NCBI GenBank assembly: GCA_905480545.1
Contig: CAJQQR010000088.1
Span: 1-64,000 of the forward strand
Source of the DNA: an uncultured Pirellulaceae bacterium
GTDB taxonomy: Bacteria; Planctomycetota; Planctomycetia; Pirellulales; Pirellulaceae
Direction: 5' to 3'
DNA: 64,000 nucleotides
The notes beneath the pieces are model-generated. The model ran no database searches. It was not told the DNA's origin and worked only from the letters and a program-made list of their open reading frames with translations. Of the stretch, positions 19,001 to 28,132 are shown one piece after another (position 1 is the first letter of the stretch; each line of letters starts with the position of its first letter). The position numbers and the translations under genes are program-made.

Positions 19001-20425
19001 CGAGGAGGGGTGGAGGCGGGAGTAGAACTTCGTCCTATTCTACCGCATTTTTCATGCAGGAATGAACCTAAAAATCATTCAAATCAAGCTCCTGAACAAT
19101 CAGTCGCTTTGCTGATTTGTTTCTACCCTGCGGCTTGGGCCGTTAATTTGTTTGGGAATCGTGTTTTCAAACAGGTTGAGAACGGTAATTCAATCCTGGA
19201 TTTTATAGAACTTGCAGTTCCCTTTTCCAAAAGGGAGGTCCTCGTTGTTGTCCCTGAGAATAGAAGTCTTTATTCTCCGTTGGTTTGTGATGGTTGATTT
19301 TTCAGTTCAAACAGTGTCAATGCATGTGCTGCCCCGTCAGCCATTCTTGATTTCTGGCTTGGGAACCACGAACCCAATGGGAGTGCTTACGGCAAGTCAT
19401 CCCGTCGGGGATCTGAGTCGCTCGTCTTATTGCCTCGGTCTACAGGACGACGGCAGAACGAAGAACCGACAATCAAACCGGTCAAAATCGCAATCGTAGG
19501 CCCGGTCGAAGTTGAAACTATCTTGCGTCGAAAAAATGGTCGACGAGTTGATAACGGCAAAAACGGACGTCTTGTCGCTTGGCGTTTTGATTCCTCATCG
19601 AATAAACCGTCGCGAAGAAAGCCACGTTATGAGCAGTGAAGTCAATCCTACAATTTGATATTCATACGCAGTCCATAAATGAACACTTTATCGCCAGATG
19701 TCAGTGCACCAAGACCGGGGCGAATGAACTGAATGTCAGGCGTGATATACAGCCACGGCTTGACTCTGAAATTGGAAAACAGTTCCACGCCGAAACCGAT
19801 TCTAGGCCCGAGTGCAGCAGTTGGTATCGAACGTCATGGAATTTATGTAACACCAATGGCATCAAGAGACGTTGATTTCGTGTAATAGCATTCATTTTAT
19901 TGGACAATTCCGCAGGGATTAGCACACCGGTTGTTTTCAAATTCACATCCAAACTGAATACGGAGAAAAGGAAATTGGGCTTGCCGTCATTCATCAAACG
20001 TTGGATTTGCTGACGGGACGCGTGTGTGGAATATGCAAAATGACGATGGATGGCGTTTTCCGTGAGGGCATTTGCTGGGCTCCGGCAATTTCGATCGCGT
20101 GATAGCCACTGAACGGGTTTGATCAATCGATCAATCCATAGCGATCGAATTGTCTCGAAGCGATGTGGGGGATTCGTGCCTTGCCCGTCCAGCACGCATT
20201 TAACGCTGTTATCAACAACTTAGCGTTATGATTCCATAGACACCTCACAAAGCCATCTGCAGCATGATCATACCGCTTTTGCCAATGCTCCCTCAGCCAT
20301 GGTGACGCGGTTTTATCGACGAGGAAAATCTGCGGGTTTCCGTCGTTCCAAGCGAAACTCTTCTGGCTCTGTTACAATTTTCTGACGAACACCTTTGACA
20401 TGTAATCAGCACAGAGCAGAATCGT
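19001..20425. other. Decayed intergenic region between divergent genes
   Basis: About 1.4 kb without an intact gene. It contains the 3' end of a porin-like gene (19648-19833, listed separately) and a 164-codon minus-strand frame at 19701-20195 that partly overlaps it in another frame and has no recognisable domain. The region looks like the residue of lost genes rather than regulatory DNA. Confidence 0.5.
19648..19833 (-). pseudogene. 3' remnant of an OprB-like carbohydrate porin gene
   Basis: Read leftwards, this frame is open for about 61 codons: 'PTAALGPRIGFGVELFSNFR', then 'VKPWLYITPDIQFIRPG' and a terminal strand 'DKVFIYGLRMNIKL' before the stop at 19648-19650. The alternating hydrophobic C terminus and the 'GVELF.NF...PWL.ITPD.Q' pattern match the last beta-strands of OprB-type outer-membrane porins. 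A stop codon lies immediately upstream in the same frame and no start is available, so only the C-terminal end survives. Confidence 0.6.
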
Positions 20426-21499
20426 ATGATCTTTGACGCGCATCTTGATCTCAGCCTCAACGCGCTCGAGTATAATCGCGACTTGTGTAGTTCAATCTCG
20501 GAAATACGAGAATTGGAATTGGGCATGAGCGACTTGAAGGGGCGTGCGCACAATACGGTCAGTTTTTCGGCAATGCGCGAGGCAGATATAGGAATATGCG
20601 TTGCCACACAAATTGGTGGCTGCATGCGGCCACCCGGCCCGGTTGCATCTTGGCATTCGCCTTCCCAAGCTTGGGCGATGACGCAGGGGCAACTCGCGTG
20701 GTACCGCGCAATGGAGGATGTTGGCGAATTGCGACAAATTCGCTCTCGTGCTGAGTTAGATCATCATTTGCGTGCATGGCAAGTCAGTCAACAAGACGAA
20801 AAAGTGCCGATCGGATTTTTGCTTAGCTTGGAGGGCTCGGATTCGATCCGAACGCTCGCAGATCTTGAAACGGCATGGGGATATGGCTTACGTGCATTAG
20901 GTCCAGCGCATTATGGCGTTGGACGGTATGCACTTGGGCATGATCAAAGCGGTCCCCTTTCGCCAGCTGGTAAAGATCTTGTGCGGGAAATGGATCGACT
21001 GGGACTGATTCTGGATGTCACGCACTTATGTGATGAAACGTTTCACGATGCGTTAGATATTTTTAAGGGACCTGTTTGGGCCAGCCATCATAATTGCCGA
21101 TCGCTGGTTGATGATCCGCGTCAGCTGGCGGACGAACAAATTCGAAGATTGGCCGAACGGGGTGGCGTGATTGGCGTTGCTCTTGATGCCTGGATGATGG
21201 TACCCGATTGGGTTCGCGGACGCTCAACGCCAGAAAGTGCCGGTGTTACGCTGGAGCTATTGGTCGATCATATCGATCATATCTGCCAGTTGTTGGGGAA
21301 TGATGACCATGTGGGAATTGGTTCCGATCTGGATGGCGGATTTGGGAGCGAGCAATCCCCAAGCGACGTTGAAACGATTGCGGACCTGGTAAACGTGGAA
21401 CCGATTCTGAAATCGCGTGGCTATTGCAATGCGGGAATTGAAAAAATCACCCATAGAAACTTTGTCGAGTTTACACGCGGGGCACTGCCTGCATCATGA
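20426..21499 (+). CDS. Membrane-dipeptidase-like peptidase (M19 family)
   Basis: A 357-residue amidohydrolase-fold peptidase, M19 (renal dipeptidase) family, that removes the link in dipeptides using two zinc ions. Expected ligands are visible: H6 and D8 in 'DAHLDLS', E136 in 'LSLEGSD', H200 in 'LDVTHLCDE', H221 in 'ASHHNCR' and D301 in 'GIGSDLDGGFG'. No signal peptide is present, so the protein is probably cytosolic. The stop overlaps the start of the sodium symporter gene by 4 bp (ATGA), which suggests translational coupling and a shared job: uptake of a small amide or dipeptide and its hydrolysis. Confidence 0.9.
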   Translation: MIFDAHLDLSLNALEYNRDLCSSISEIRELELGMSDLKGRAHNTVSFSAMREADIGICVATQIGGCMRPPGPVASWHSPSQAWAMTQGQLAWYRAMEDVGELRQIRSRAELDHHLRAWQVSQQDEKVPIGFLLSLEGSDSIRTLADLETAWGYGLRALGPAHYGVGRYALGHDQSGPLSPAGKDLVREMDRLGLILDVTHLCDETFHDALDIFKGPVWASHHNCRSLVDDPRQLADEQIRRLAERGGVIGVALDAWMMVPDWVRGRSTPESAGVTLELLVDHIDHICQLLGNDDHVGIGSDLDGGFGSEQSPSDVETIADLVNVEPILKSRGYCNAGIEKITHRNFVEFTRGALPAS

Positions 21500-22968
21500 A
21501 TCCTACTCTGTTTTTGATCTGTTTCTTTGTATACGTCCTCGCAATGATTCTGTTTGGCTGGTGGATCACTCGCAAGCCACAATCGGGCGATGACTTTCTG
21601 TTAGGGGGACGCAAGCTTCCGTTTTTCCTAACCTTGGGAACGACTCTTGCCACGATGGTTGGAACCGGTTCGTCGATGGGTGCTGTGGGTAAAGCTTACA
21701 GTGCAGGCTGGATTGGATCACTCTACGGCATTGGAGGTGCGATCGGGATCATCATTGCAGCCTGGATTTTTGCCCCTGTTCGAAAATTCCGATTTATGAC
21801 GATGGCGGAAGAGTTGTCATCTTATGTCGGAGCAAGCCGGATGGTATCCAATTTGGTTGCGGTCTTTACCTATCTTGCATGCGTCGGATGGTTAGGGGCA
21901 CACATCAAAGGGGGGGGAGCATATTTTCAGTTTGTGACGGGCATTGACCCGACCATTGCGATGGTCAGCATAGCCGCGGGATTTGGTATTTACTCAATGA
22001 TCGGTGGCTACAAGGCGGTCGTTTGGACGGATACCATACAAGCGGTGGTTCTGTTCATCGGTTTTTTGCTCACTGCGGTTTTCGCTTGGATATCCGTCGG
22101 CGGTTTCACCGGATTACAGGAAGTCAACCAAATTCTTACCCAAAATTCAGGGGGATTTGGCTTGGGAAGCGTTTCGCTGATTGTGGCGATAGCGGTTGGA
22201 GTTCTGGGGACACCCGCGTTCAGGCAACGTATCTATTCAGGTAATTCTGTCGGCGAAATTCGCAAGGCATTCGTGACATCCGGTTTGCTTTATCTCGTTT
22301 TTGCCGCGTTGCCGGCTGTGATCGGAATGGCTGCTTACAAAGCGAACTCAGAACTTTTGCAGGATCAATCCTTCCCTTGGATGGCGACAGAGATGTTGCC
22401 CGTTGCCCTTGGTGTGATCACGTTGCTGGCGGGATTGTCCGCGACGATGTCCAGTGCGAGTTCTGATGCAATCGCCGGCGTCACGACCGTGATTCGTGAT
22501 CTGTATCGCATGATTTATGGGTGTGTTCCACCCTCAAAACACGTCGTTTTGTATTCGCGATTTGCATTGGCTGCGACAACGGTTGTTGCTTTGATGATGG
22601 CGATGAGTGCCGATAACATTCTGGACTATATCAAGAACATGATCGGCCTGTTTTTGACAGGAATGTGTGTTTGCGGGTTGCTGGGAAGATGCTGGGATCG
22701 ATTCAATGACTTTGGCGCGATCGCTTCGCTTGTCGGTGCATTCGCCACAGCGTTGACCTTTCAATACATGAGTTCCTGGAATGAGTATTGGGGAGGCAAT
22801 GTTATTCCCGCTTTGTTAGTGTCGGCAACGTTAGGTGTGGTTGTCTCGCTAATGACTCGTCCTGATAAACGGTCCCATGCAGAGGCCATCGAACTGCTGG
22901 AAATAGAGCGAAAAGCGATGAGTGACGTTAGCGATGCAGAAGTTGAAACCGAACGGGAAATCGAGTGA
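21496..22968 (+). CDS. Sodium:solute symporter (SSF family)
   Basis: A 490-residue polytopic membrane protein of the SSF family, which couples solute uptake to sodium entry. Visible family features include 'GGRKLPFFLTLGTTLATMVGTGSSMGAVGKAY' split across the first helices, 'GWIGSLYGIGGAIG', 'GGYKAVVWTDTIQAVVLFIG' (the usual SSF signature near helix 6) and 'LLAGLSATMSSASSDAIAGVTTVIRDLY'. The C terminus is acidic and cytosolic. It is coupled by a 4-bp overlap to the upstream dipeptidase gene, so the solute may be a dipeptide, N-acyl amino acid or similar. The sodium gradient could come from the Nqr complex encoded further right. Confidence 0.9.
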   Translation: MNPTLFLICFFVYVLAMILFGWWITRKPQSGDDFLLGGRKLPFFLTLGTTLATMVGTGSSMGAVGKAYSAGWIGSLYGIGGAIGIIIAAWIFAPVRKFRFMTMAEELSSYVGASRMVSNLVAVFTYLACVGWLGAHIKGGGAYFQFVTGIDPTIAMVSIAAGFGIYSMIGGYKAVVWTDTIQAVVLFIGFLLTAVFAWISVGGFTGLQEVNQILTQNSGGFGLGSVSLIVAIAVGVLGTPAFRQRIYSGNSVGEIRKAFVTSGLLYLVFAALPAVIGMAAYKANSELLQDQSFPWMATEMLPVALGVITLLAGLSATMSSASSDAIAGVTTVIRDLYRMIYGCVPPSKHVVLYSRFALAATTVVALMMAMSADNILDYIKNMIGLFLTGMCVCGLLGRCWDRFNDFGAIASLVGAFATALTFQYMSSWNEYWGGNVIPALLVSATLGVVVSLMTRPDKRSHAEAIELLEIERKAMSDVSDAEVETEREIE

Positions 22969-23210
22969 TGTGACGAGGGGCGTTCAGTCCGTTTTTCCGC
23001 CGCGCACACACTTTTGGACTGTTTCTAACCAATGGTCGTAAGGCTGATGGCGGCGAAGTTGTCGTCGGATGTGGTGCAGTGCCGCAAATGGGCTGTGATG
23101 TCCGCAGGAGGTCTATCAGAGCTTCTCGCAACAAGCCTTCAATCCTAATGACCATCCCCATCGGTGAGTGGCCTTGCTTGGGTCGGAAACAGAATTTCAG
23201 TTGGGTTATT

Positions 23211-24617
23211 CTATGCCAAAATTTCTCGAACCACTCGGCCGTGGACGTCGGTTAGGCGAAAGTCCCGTCCGCTGTAGCGGAATGTCAATTTTTCGTGGTC
23301 GAGCCCCATTAAGTGAAGAATCGTGGCGTGCAGATCGTGGACATGAACCTTGTTTTCGACTGCAGCGAATCCGAAGTCGTCGGTGGCGCCGTAGGTCATT
23401 CCGCCTTTGACGCCGCCACCTGCGAGCCACATCGAAAAACCGTGATGATTATGGTCTCGGCCGCTTCCGTTTTCGGCAGCTGGAGTTCGGCCAAACTCAC
23501 CGCCCCAAACAATCAACGTGTCTTTCAGCAAGTCGCGATCTTTCAGGTCGTTAATGAGTGCGGCGATCGGCTGATCAACATTTTTCGCTTTGTCTGCATG
23601 CTTTTTGATATCGCCATGATCGTCCCAAGGCTGGCCGTTACCATAGTAGACTTGGACCATTCGGACGCCGCTTTCCACAAGCCGCCGAGCTGCAAGGCAA
23701 CCGTTGGCAAACTGGCCCGAGCCGTAGGCTTCCCGCGTCTGTTTTGTTTCTTTTGTCAGATCAAAAACGGTTTGTGCTTCGGTCTGCATTCGAAACGCCA
23801 TTTCAAGAGACTCGATACGTGCTTCCAAACGATTGTCTTTACCCCCTCGTTTTTCGAGGTGCAGTTCATTCATTTGATTCAGAAGGTCCAGCTGACGACG
23901 TTGACTTCGGCTGGAAAGAAATGGATTGTTTATGTGCTGAATGACTTTCTTCGGATCGACGCTCTGGGCATGGTTAATGTGCGTGCCCTGAAATATTCCC
24001 GGAAGAAAACTGTTGCTCCATAATTGCGGCCCGACAACTGGCTTGCCAGGGCAGAGAACGACAAAGCCGGGAAGGTTTTGGTTTTCGGTGCCAAGACCAT
24101 ACAGCAGCCAAGATCCCATCGCCGGCCGCGTTGGCTGCGTCTCTCCGCTGTTCATCATGAGCAACGATGGCTCATGGTTGGGGATATTGGTATGCATTGA
24201 TCGGATTACACAGATGTCGTCAATGCACTTTCCTACCTTCGGGAATAAGTCGCTGACTTCAATCCCGGATTCTCCATACTTCCGAAATTTGAATGGAGAC
24301 ATTAACAATCCACCGGTCTTTCGCTCCGTTTTAAGGTCGGCATTCGGAGGACGTTGTCCGTTGAATTTCGTCAAGGCAGGTTTGGGATCAAAGGTGTCTA
24401 CTTGGGAGGGGCCGCCATTCATGAACAAATGGATGATGTGTTTCGCCCGAGGGGTAAAATGAGGATTCTTCGGCCCCAGCGGACTTAGTCCTTTGTCGTC
24501 AGCCGAGACGTTCTCCTCGGCCAAAATGCCAGCCAAACCCAGCACTCCGAGACCTGTTCCCATACGATGAAGAGACTCTCGACGAGTCATTCCGAATTGT
24601 GATAAGGGTAATTTCAT
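23211..24617 (-). CDS. DUF1501 family protein with Tat signal
   Basis: A 468-residue exported protein. The frame is open 72 codons further upstream, but that stretch has no family sequence; the ATG at 24615-24617 starts 'MKLPLSQFGMTRRESLHRMG', a twin-arginine signal. The body shows the long DUF1501 form: 'AKHIIHLFMNGGPSQVDTFD', 'NHEPSLLMMNSG', 'YYGNGQPWDDHGDI', 'VWGGEFGRTPAAENGSGRDH' and 'HDLHATILHLMGLDHEKLTF'. It lies 158 bp downstream of the DUF1549/DUF1553 cytochrome gene on the same strand, the standard planctomycete pairing. The biochemical activity is not established. Confidence 0.9.
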   Translation of the reverse strand: MKLPLSQFGMTRRESLHRMGTGLGVLGLAGILAEENVSADDKGLSPLGPKNPHFTPRAKHIIHLFMNGGPSQVDTFDPKPALTKFNGQRPPNADLKTERKTGGLLMSPFKFRKYGESGIEVSDLFPKVGKCIDDICVIRSMHTNIPNHEPSLLMMNSGETQPTRPAMGSWLLYGLGTENQNLPGFVVLCPGKPVVGPQLWSNSFLPGIFQGTHINHAQSVDPKKVIQHINNPFLSSRSQRRQLDLLNQMNELHLEKRGGKDNRLEARIESLEMAFRMQTEAQTVFDLTKETKQTREAYGSGQFANGCLAARRLVESGVRMVQVYYGNGQPWDDHGDIKKHADKAKNVDQPIAALINDLKDRDLLKDTLIVWGGEFGRTPAAENGSGRDHNHHGFSMWLAGGGVKGGMTYGATDDFGFAAVENKVHVHDLHATILHLMGLDHEKLTFRYSGRDFRLTDVHGRVVREILA

Positions 24618-24775
24618 GTTGAGTTGCTCTCCAAGTCGTTCCCGTTTCCAGCCGGAGGATGATGGTGTTCCATTGGTCTGGTGAGGTGAAATTTCTGTAA
24701 AAGTGCTTTTAATTTGACTAGGATTGGGCGGCGAATACTTGCTCCATCTTAGACGGCTCGAGCTGGCGTTGCGTT

Positions 24776-27700
24776 TTAATCGATGTAGGTGAACTCGTTG
24801 CTGCCCAAAAGAACTTGAGCGTAACTTTGCCAAAGTGTCAGTTTGCTGTCCGGGTCTTTAACGCCACCAAGATAACCCAGTCCCATTTCGGTCTCGGCAT
24901 CCTGAGGCGGGCGGCCGTAAGCAAGTCTGAACGCGAGTTGGATTCTGGCAACATCGTCGTCAGGTTCCTCTCGATGGAGCCTGGCTGCAAATGCTTTTGC
25001 CTGCTCGACCATAAACGGACTGTTCAGCACAAACAGCTGCTGCTGTGGAACGGTCGTTTCACTTCGTTTTGAGCTGGTGATGTTCGCGTCAGGAAAGTCA
25101 AACAGTCGCAGCAAATGGTCCAGTTCGTGGCGACTGATCTTGGCATAAACGGTTCGTCGAACATTTTTGGAATCAGAAAGGTTTGTTGATGGGCCGCCAA
25201 TGCTTCGATCGAGTCTTCCTGAAACATCGAGCAGGGCATCTCGCCATGCCTCGACATCCAGTCGCCGCCGGTTCATTCTCCACACAAATCGATTGTCTGC
25301 GTCGATATTAGAATTGGCGGTATGCTCCGCGGATCCAAGTTGATAGGTCGCGGACAGCATAATCTCGCGATGAATCGATTTGGTGGACCAGTTTGATTCG
25401 ATGAATCTTGCAGCAAGGTGATCGAGAAGAGCCGGGTGGGTCGGCGGATCACCCTGTTTACCAAAATTGCTTGGCGTGGCGACGATGCCACGACCGAAAT
25501 GATGTTGCCAGATTCGGTTGACAAAAACCCTCGCCGTCAACGGATTGTCTGGCTGGATAATGGCTTCCGCTAATTCTCTTCGACCGCTCCCTTTGTTGAA
25601 GTGCTCACGATTCTCGCCGGCCAGAATTCGCAAAAATCTTCGAGGTGCGATTTCTCGTTTGCGCGCTGGATTGCCGCGAACGAAAACCTGCATGTCTGCT
25701 GCCTTTGATTCGGTATAACTGTGGGCAATCGGGTACATCGAAGGAGCGTTCTGTTTTGATGCCTCCAATTCGGTTCGAAGTTGCGATAGTTGCTCCAGTT
25801 TTTCCCCGGACAGAAAGTTTTCAATATCGTTGTCGCTGACAGCAAATGGGCCATCTTTGCCGAGTACGACCGAGATAATGTCTTTGCCCGCATTAATAGG
25901 ATTGTTGAGCGGTTGCTCGGTATAAACACTAAACTGAACGCTCGCTTGGTCCCCGCAGCCATCTTGGTCTGACCCGCTATTGTCGAGACCACCCATCGCA
26001 GTGAATTGTTGGTAGCCTTCCGGTAAGTCGTAGATGATTAGGCATGGTGCGTGAACGCCGATGCCATCCTTGTACTTTTTTCCACCCACCTTGAGAGGCT
26101 GACCCGTGTAGTTTTGGCCAATTTTTCCTCCACCAAATCCATCAAGTGACTTCCACTTGATTTTCGTCAATTTTAACTCGCCTTTTTTTCCAACCAACGT
26201 CGGCGCAAGCCAGTCGGCATGGTCGCAGCTTTTTCCGTTCCCTGCGTCGGATACAACCAGATAAAGTCGTTTTGCGCCGCTGATATCGGCCTCAATGCGT
26301 GTTGTCGGGCGTGCCTTATTGACAATCGGAGAAACAAAACGAGGGCTACCCGGTTTGTGATTTTTACCGTTGTCGCTCTTGATTACGTTCGGCGCTGCGA
26401 CTCCATTGCGAATGTCCAAAAGTCCCTGAAGGTAATCGCGGAAGTCGGTTGCGATCTTCGATACCTCCGGAGGTACCGGACCCGAAATATCAAAACTGCC
26501 TTTTTCATTTGCAGCGATTGGCTTTAGAGAGAACCACGGTTCAAGTGCGTCAACTTTGCCTTTTTGCTTCACATCCAAGAATTTAATCCAGCGTTTCAGA
26601 AGGAACTCATTCAACGCCGCTGAGTTGGCGAGTTTCTCAGTATTGGGTTTTTGCCCATTAACCATAGCCGTTTGATACCGCCAAACCGTCTCAATGTACT
26701 TGGCGGTTTGTCCGACCTTGGACTCCGCCGCCTTGGACTTCTCTTCGGCGATGAAGCGTTTGACTTCGGTATCTGCCAGCTTGATCCGCTGCTGACCATC
26801 GTTGTATCGCCGAATATCGTCCGGCGAACACAAGGGCGCGTTGTGCAATTTCGAACTCTGAAAGATCCCAGCCAGCGAGTAATAATCCTGAGTTGGAATG
26901 GGATCGAATTTGTGATCGTGACATCTTGCGCAGGAAACGGTGAGTCCCAAGAATCCGCGAGTCAGCGTATCGATACGATCGTCGAGTTCATCTGCGGCCG
27001 CTTTCGCAGCATCGCTGTTCTTGTAGTACTGAGCACCGAGCCCAAAAAAACCAAGCGATACAAGATGGTCGTAGGATCCATTGGAACTTGGGCCGATCAA
27101 ATCACCTGCGATCTGCATTTGAACAAACTGATTGTACGGCAGGTCTGTGTTAAAAGCCGAAATGACCCAGTCGCGATACCGAAACCCATTGGTGTTGCGT
27201 TTCACGGAAAATGTATGAGCCTGATCCTCGGAATATCGAGCGACATCCAACCAATACCTGCCCCATCTTTCACCGTAGTGTACGGACTCAAGCAATCGGT
27301 TGATCACTTTCTCGTAAGCCTCCGGCGATTCGTCATTCAAAAAATTCGAGATTTCGCTTGGGGTTGGTGGCAAGCCGATGAGGTCAAACGTCGCGCGACG
27401 GATCAATTCTTGCTTGCTTGCCGCTTTCACAGGTTGCAGCCCCAATTGTTCCATTTTCGCCATTGTGAAATGGTCGATCGCGTTGACGGGCCAGTCGGCT
27501 TGCTTGACGACCGGAGGTTTTGGCTTTTTGATTGATTGGTAGGCCCAATGCTTACTGGCCAATTCAAAGTCGATTGAATCTGAAACCACTTCACCATTTC
27601 GAGGATCGGGCGCACCCATTTCAATCCACTTTGCAAAGTCCGCGATCACGGCGTCGGGAAGTTTGCCTTTGGGCGGCATTTCGAAACCGTCGTACCGCAA

Positions 27701-27988
27701 TGCATCCATCAAAAGGCTATCAGCATCGTTTTTTGGGACCACCGCTGGTCCGGAGTCGCCACCCTGGTGCGATGCCTCACGGGAATCCAGTAAAAGCCCT
27801 CCTTTGATGTTTTTTGATTCAGTCGAGTGACACTCGTAGCAGTGCTTCAGAAGTACAGGCCGAATTTTTGACTCAAAGAACTCGATTCCCGCCGGATCGA
27901 CAGAGGGTTCTTCGCTACCTTGTGCGAATAGTGAATCAACAAGCTGAAGCGATAGTAGGGAAACAGCAATTGCGGTTCGAACATGCAT
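24776..27988 (-). CDS. PSCyt1 / DUF1549 / NPCBM / DUF1553 secreted cytochrome protein
   Basis: A 1070-residue exported protein. In order: a signal peptide (1-22); a planctomycete cytochrome domain with CYECH (C50, C53, H54) and 'GFEMPPKGKLPDA'; DUF1549 (about 145-355) with 'RRATFDLIGLPPTPSEI', 'HYGERWGRYWLDVARY' and 'VSCARCHDHKFDPIPT'; an NPCBM carbohydrate-binding module (about 555-690) with 'LVVSDAGNGKSCDHADW' and 'KYKDGIGVHAPCLIIYDLP'; and DUF1553 (about 790-1050) with 'NPLTARVFVNRIWQHHFGRG' and 'DVSGRLDRSIGG'. The NPCBM insertion suggests binding to a glycan. It forms an operon with the DUF1501 gene downstream. Electron transfer in the periplasm is the likely general role. Confidence 0.92.
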   Translation of the reverse strand: MHVRTAIAVSLLSLQLVDSLFAQGSEEPSVDPAGIEFFESKIRPVLLKHCYECHSTESKNIKGGLLLDSREASHQGGDSGPAVVPKNDADSLLMDALRYDGFEMPPKGKLPDAVIADFAKWIEMGAPDPRNGEVVSDSIDFELASKHWAYQSIKKPKPPVVKQADWPVNAIDHFTMAKMEQLGLQPVKAASKQELIRRATFDLIGLPPTPSEISNFLNDESPEAYEKVINRLLESVHYGERWGRYWLDVARYSEDQAHTFSVKRNTNGFRYRDWVISAFNTDLPYNQFVQMQIAGDLIGPSSNGSYDHLVSLGFFGLGAQYYKNSDAAKAAADELDDRIDTLTRGFLGLTVSCARCHDHKFDPIPTQDYYSLAGIFQSSKLHNAPLCSPDDIRRYNDGQQRIKLADTEVKRFIAEEKSKAAESKVGQTAKYIETVWRYQTAMVNGQKPNTEKLANSAALNEFLLKRWIKFLDVKQKGKVDALEPWFSLKPIAANEKGSFDISGPVPPEVSKIATDFRDYLQGLLDIRNGVAAPNVIKSDNGKNHKPGSPRFVSPIVNKARPTTRIEADISGAKRLYLVVSDAGNGKSCDHADWLAPTLVGKKGELKLTKIKWKSLDGFGGGKIGQNYTGQPLKVGGKKYKDGIGVHAPCLIIYDLPEGYQQFTAMGGLDNSGSDQDGCGDQASVQFSVYTEQPLNNPINAGKDIISVVLGKDGPFAVSDNDIENFLSGEKLEQLSQLRTELEASKQNAPSMYPIAHSYTESKAADMQVFVRGNPARKREIAPRRFLRILAGENREHFNKGSGRRELAEAIIQPDNPLTARVFVNRIWQHHFGRGIVATPSNFGKQGDPPTHPALLDHLAARFIESNWSTKSIHREIMLSATYQLGSAEHTANSNIDADNRFVWRMNRRRLDVEAWRDALLDVSGRLDRSIGGPSTNLSDSKNVRRTVYAKISRHELDHLLRLFDFPDANITSSKRSETTVPQQQLFVLNSPFMVEQAKAFAARLHREEPDDDVARIQLAFRLAYGRPPQDAETEMGLGYLGGVKDPDSKLTLWQSYAQVLLGSNEFTYID

Positions 27989-28132
27989 TGCGAAAATCTT
28001 CGGTTGGCGGGCGGGAAAAACGAGGGAGGTATACCAATGAAGGGGTGAGGCGTTTCATTGTAACCTACTATCAGGTCTTCGGGCTAGATTGACCGATGAG
28101 TGTGCATTGCGTTGATCGCCGCAAATTTCTGA

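Noticed and set aside
19300..19640. Possible PEP-CTERM-like C terminus on the minus strand
   Set aside because: The hydrophobic stretch is short and lacks a PEP motif; frames around it are broken.
19701..20195. 164-codon minus-strand frame
   Set aside because: It overlaps the porin remnant in a different frame; no family or signal was recognised and the composition is irregular.
23313..24023. 236-codon plus-strand frame
   Set aside because: Antisense to the DUF1501 gene with no motifs.
26651..27535. 294-codon plus-strand frame
   Set aside because: Antisense to the DUF1549/DUF1553 gene, whose domains are unambiguous.
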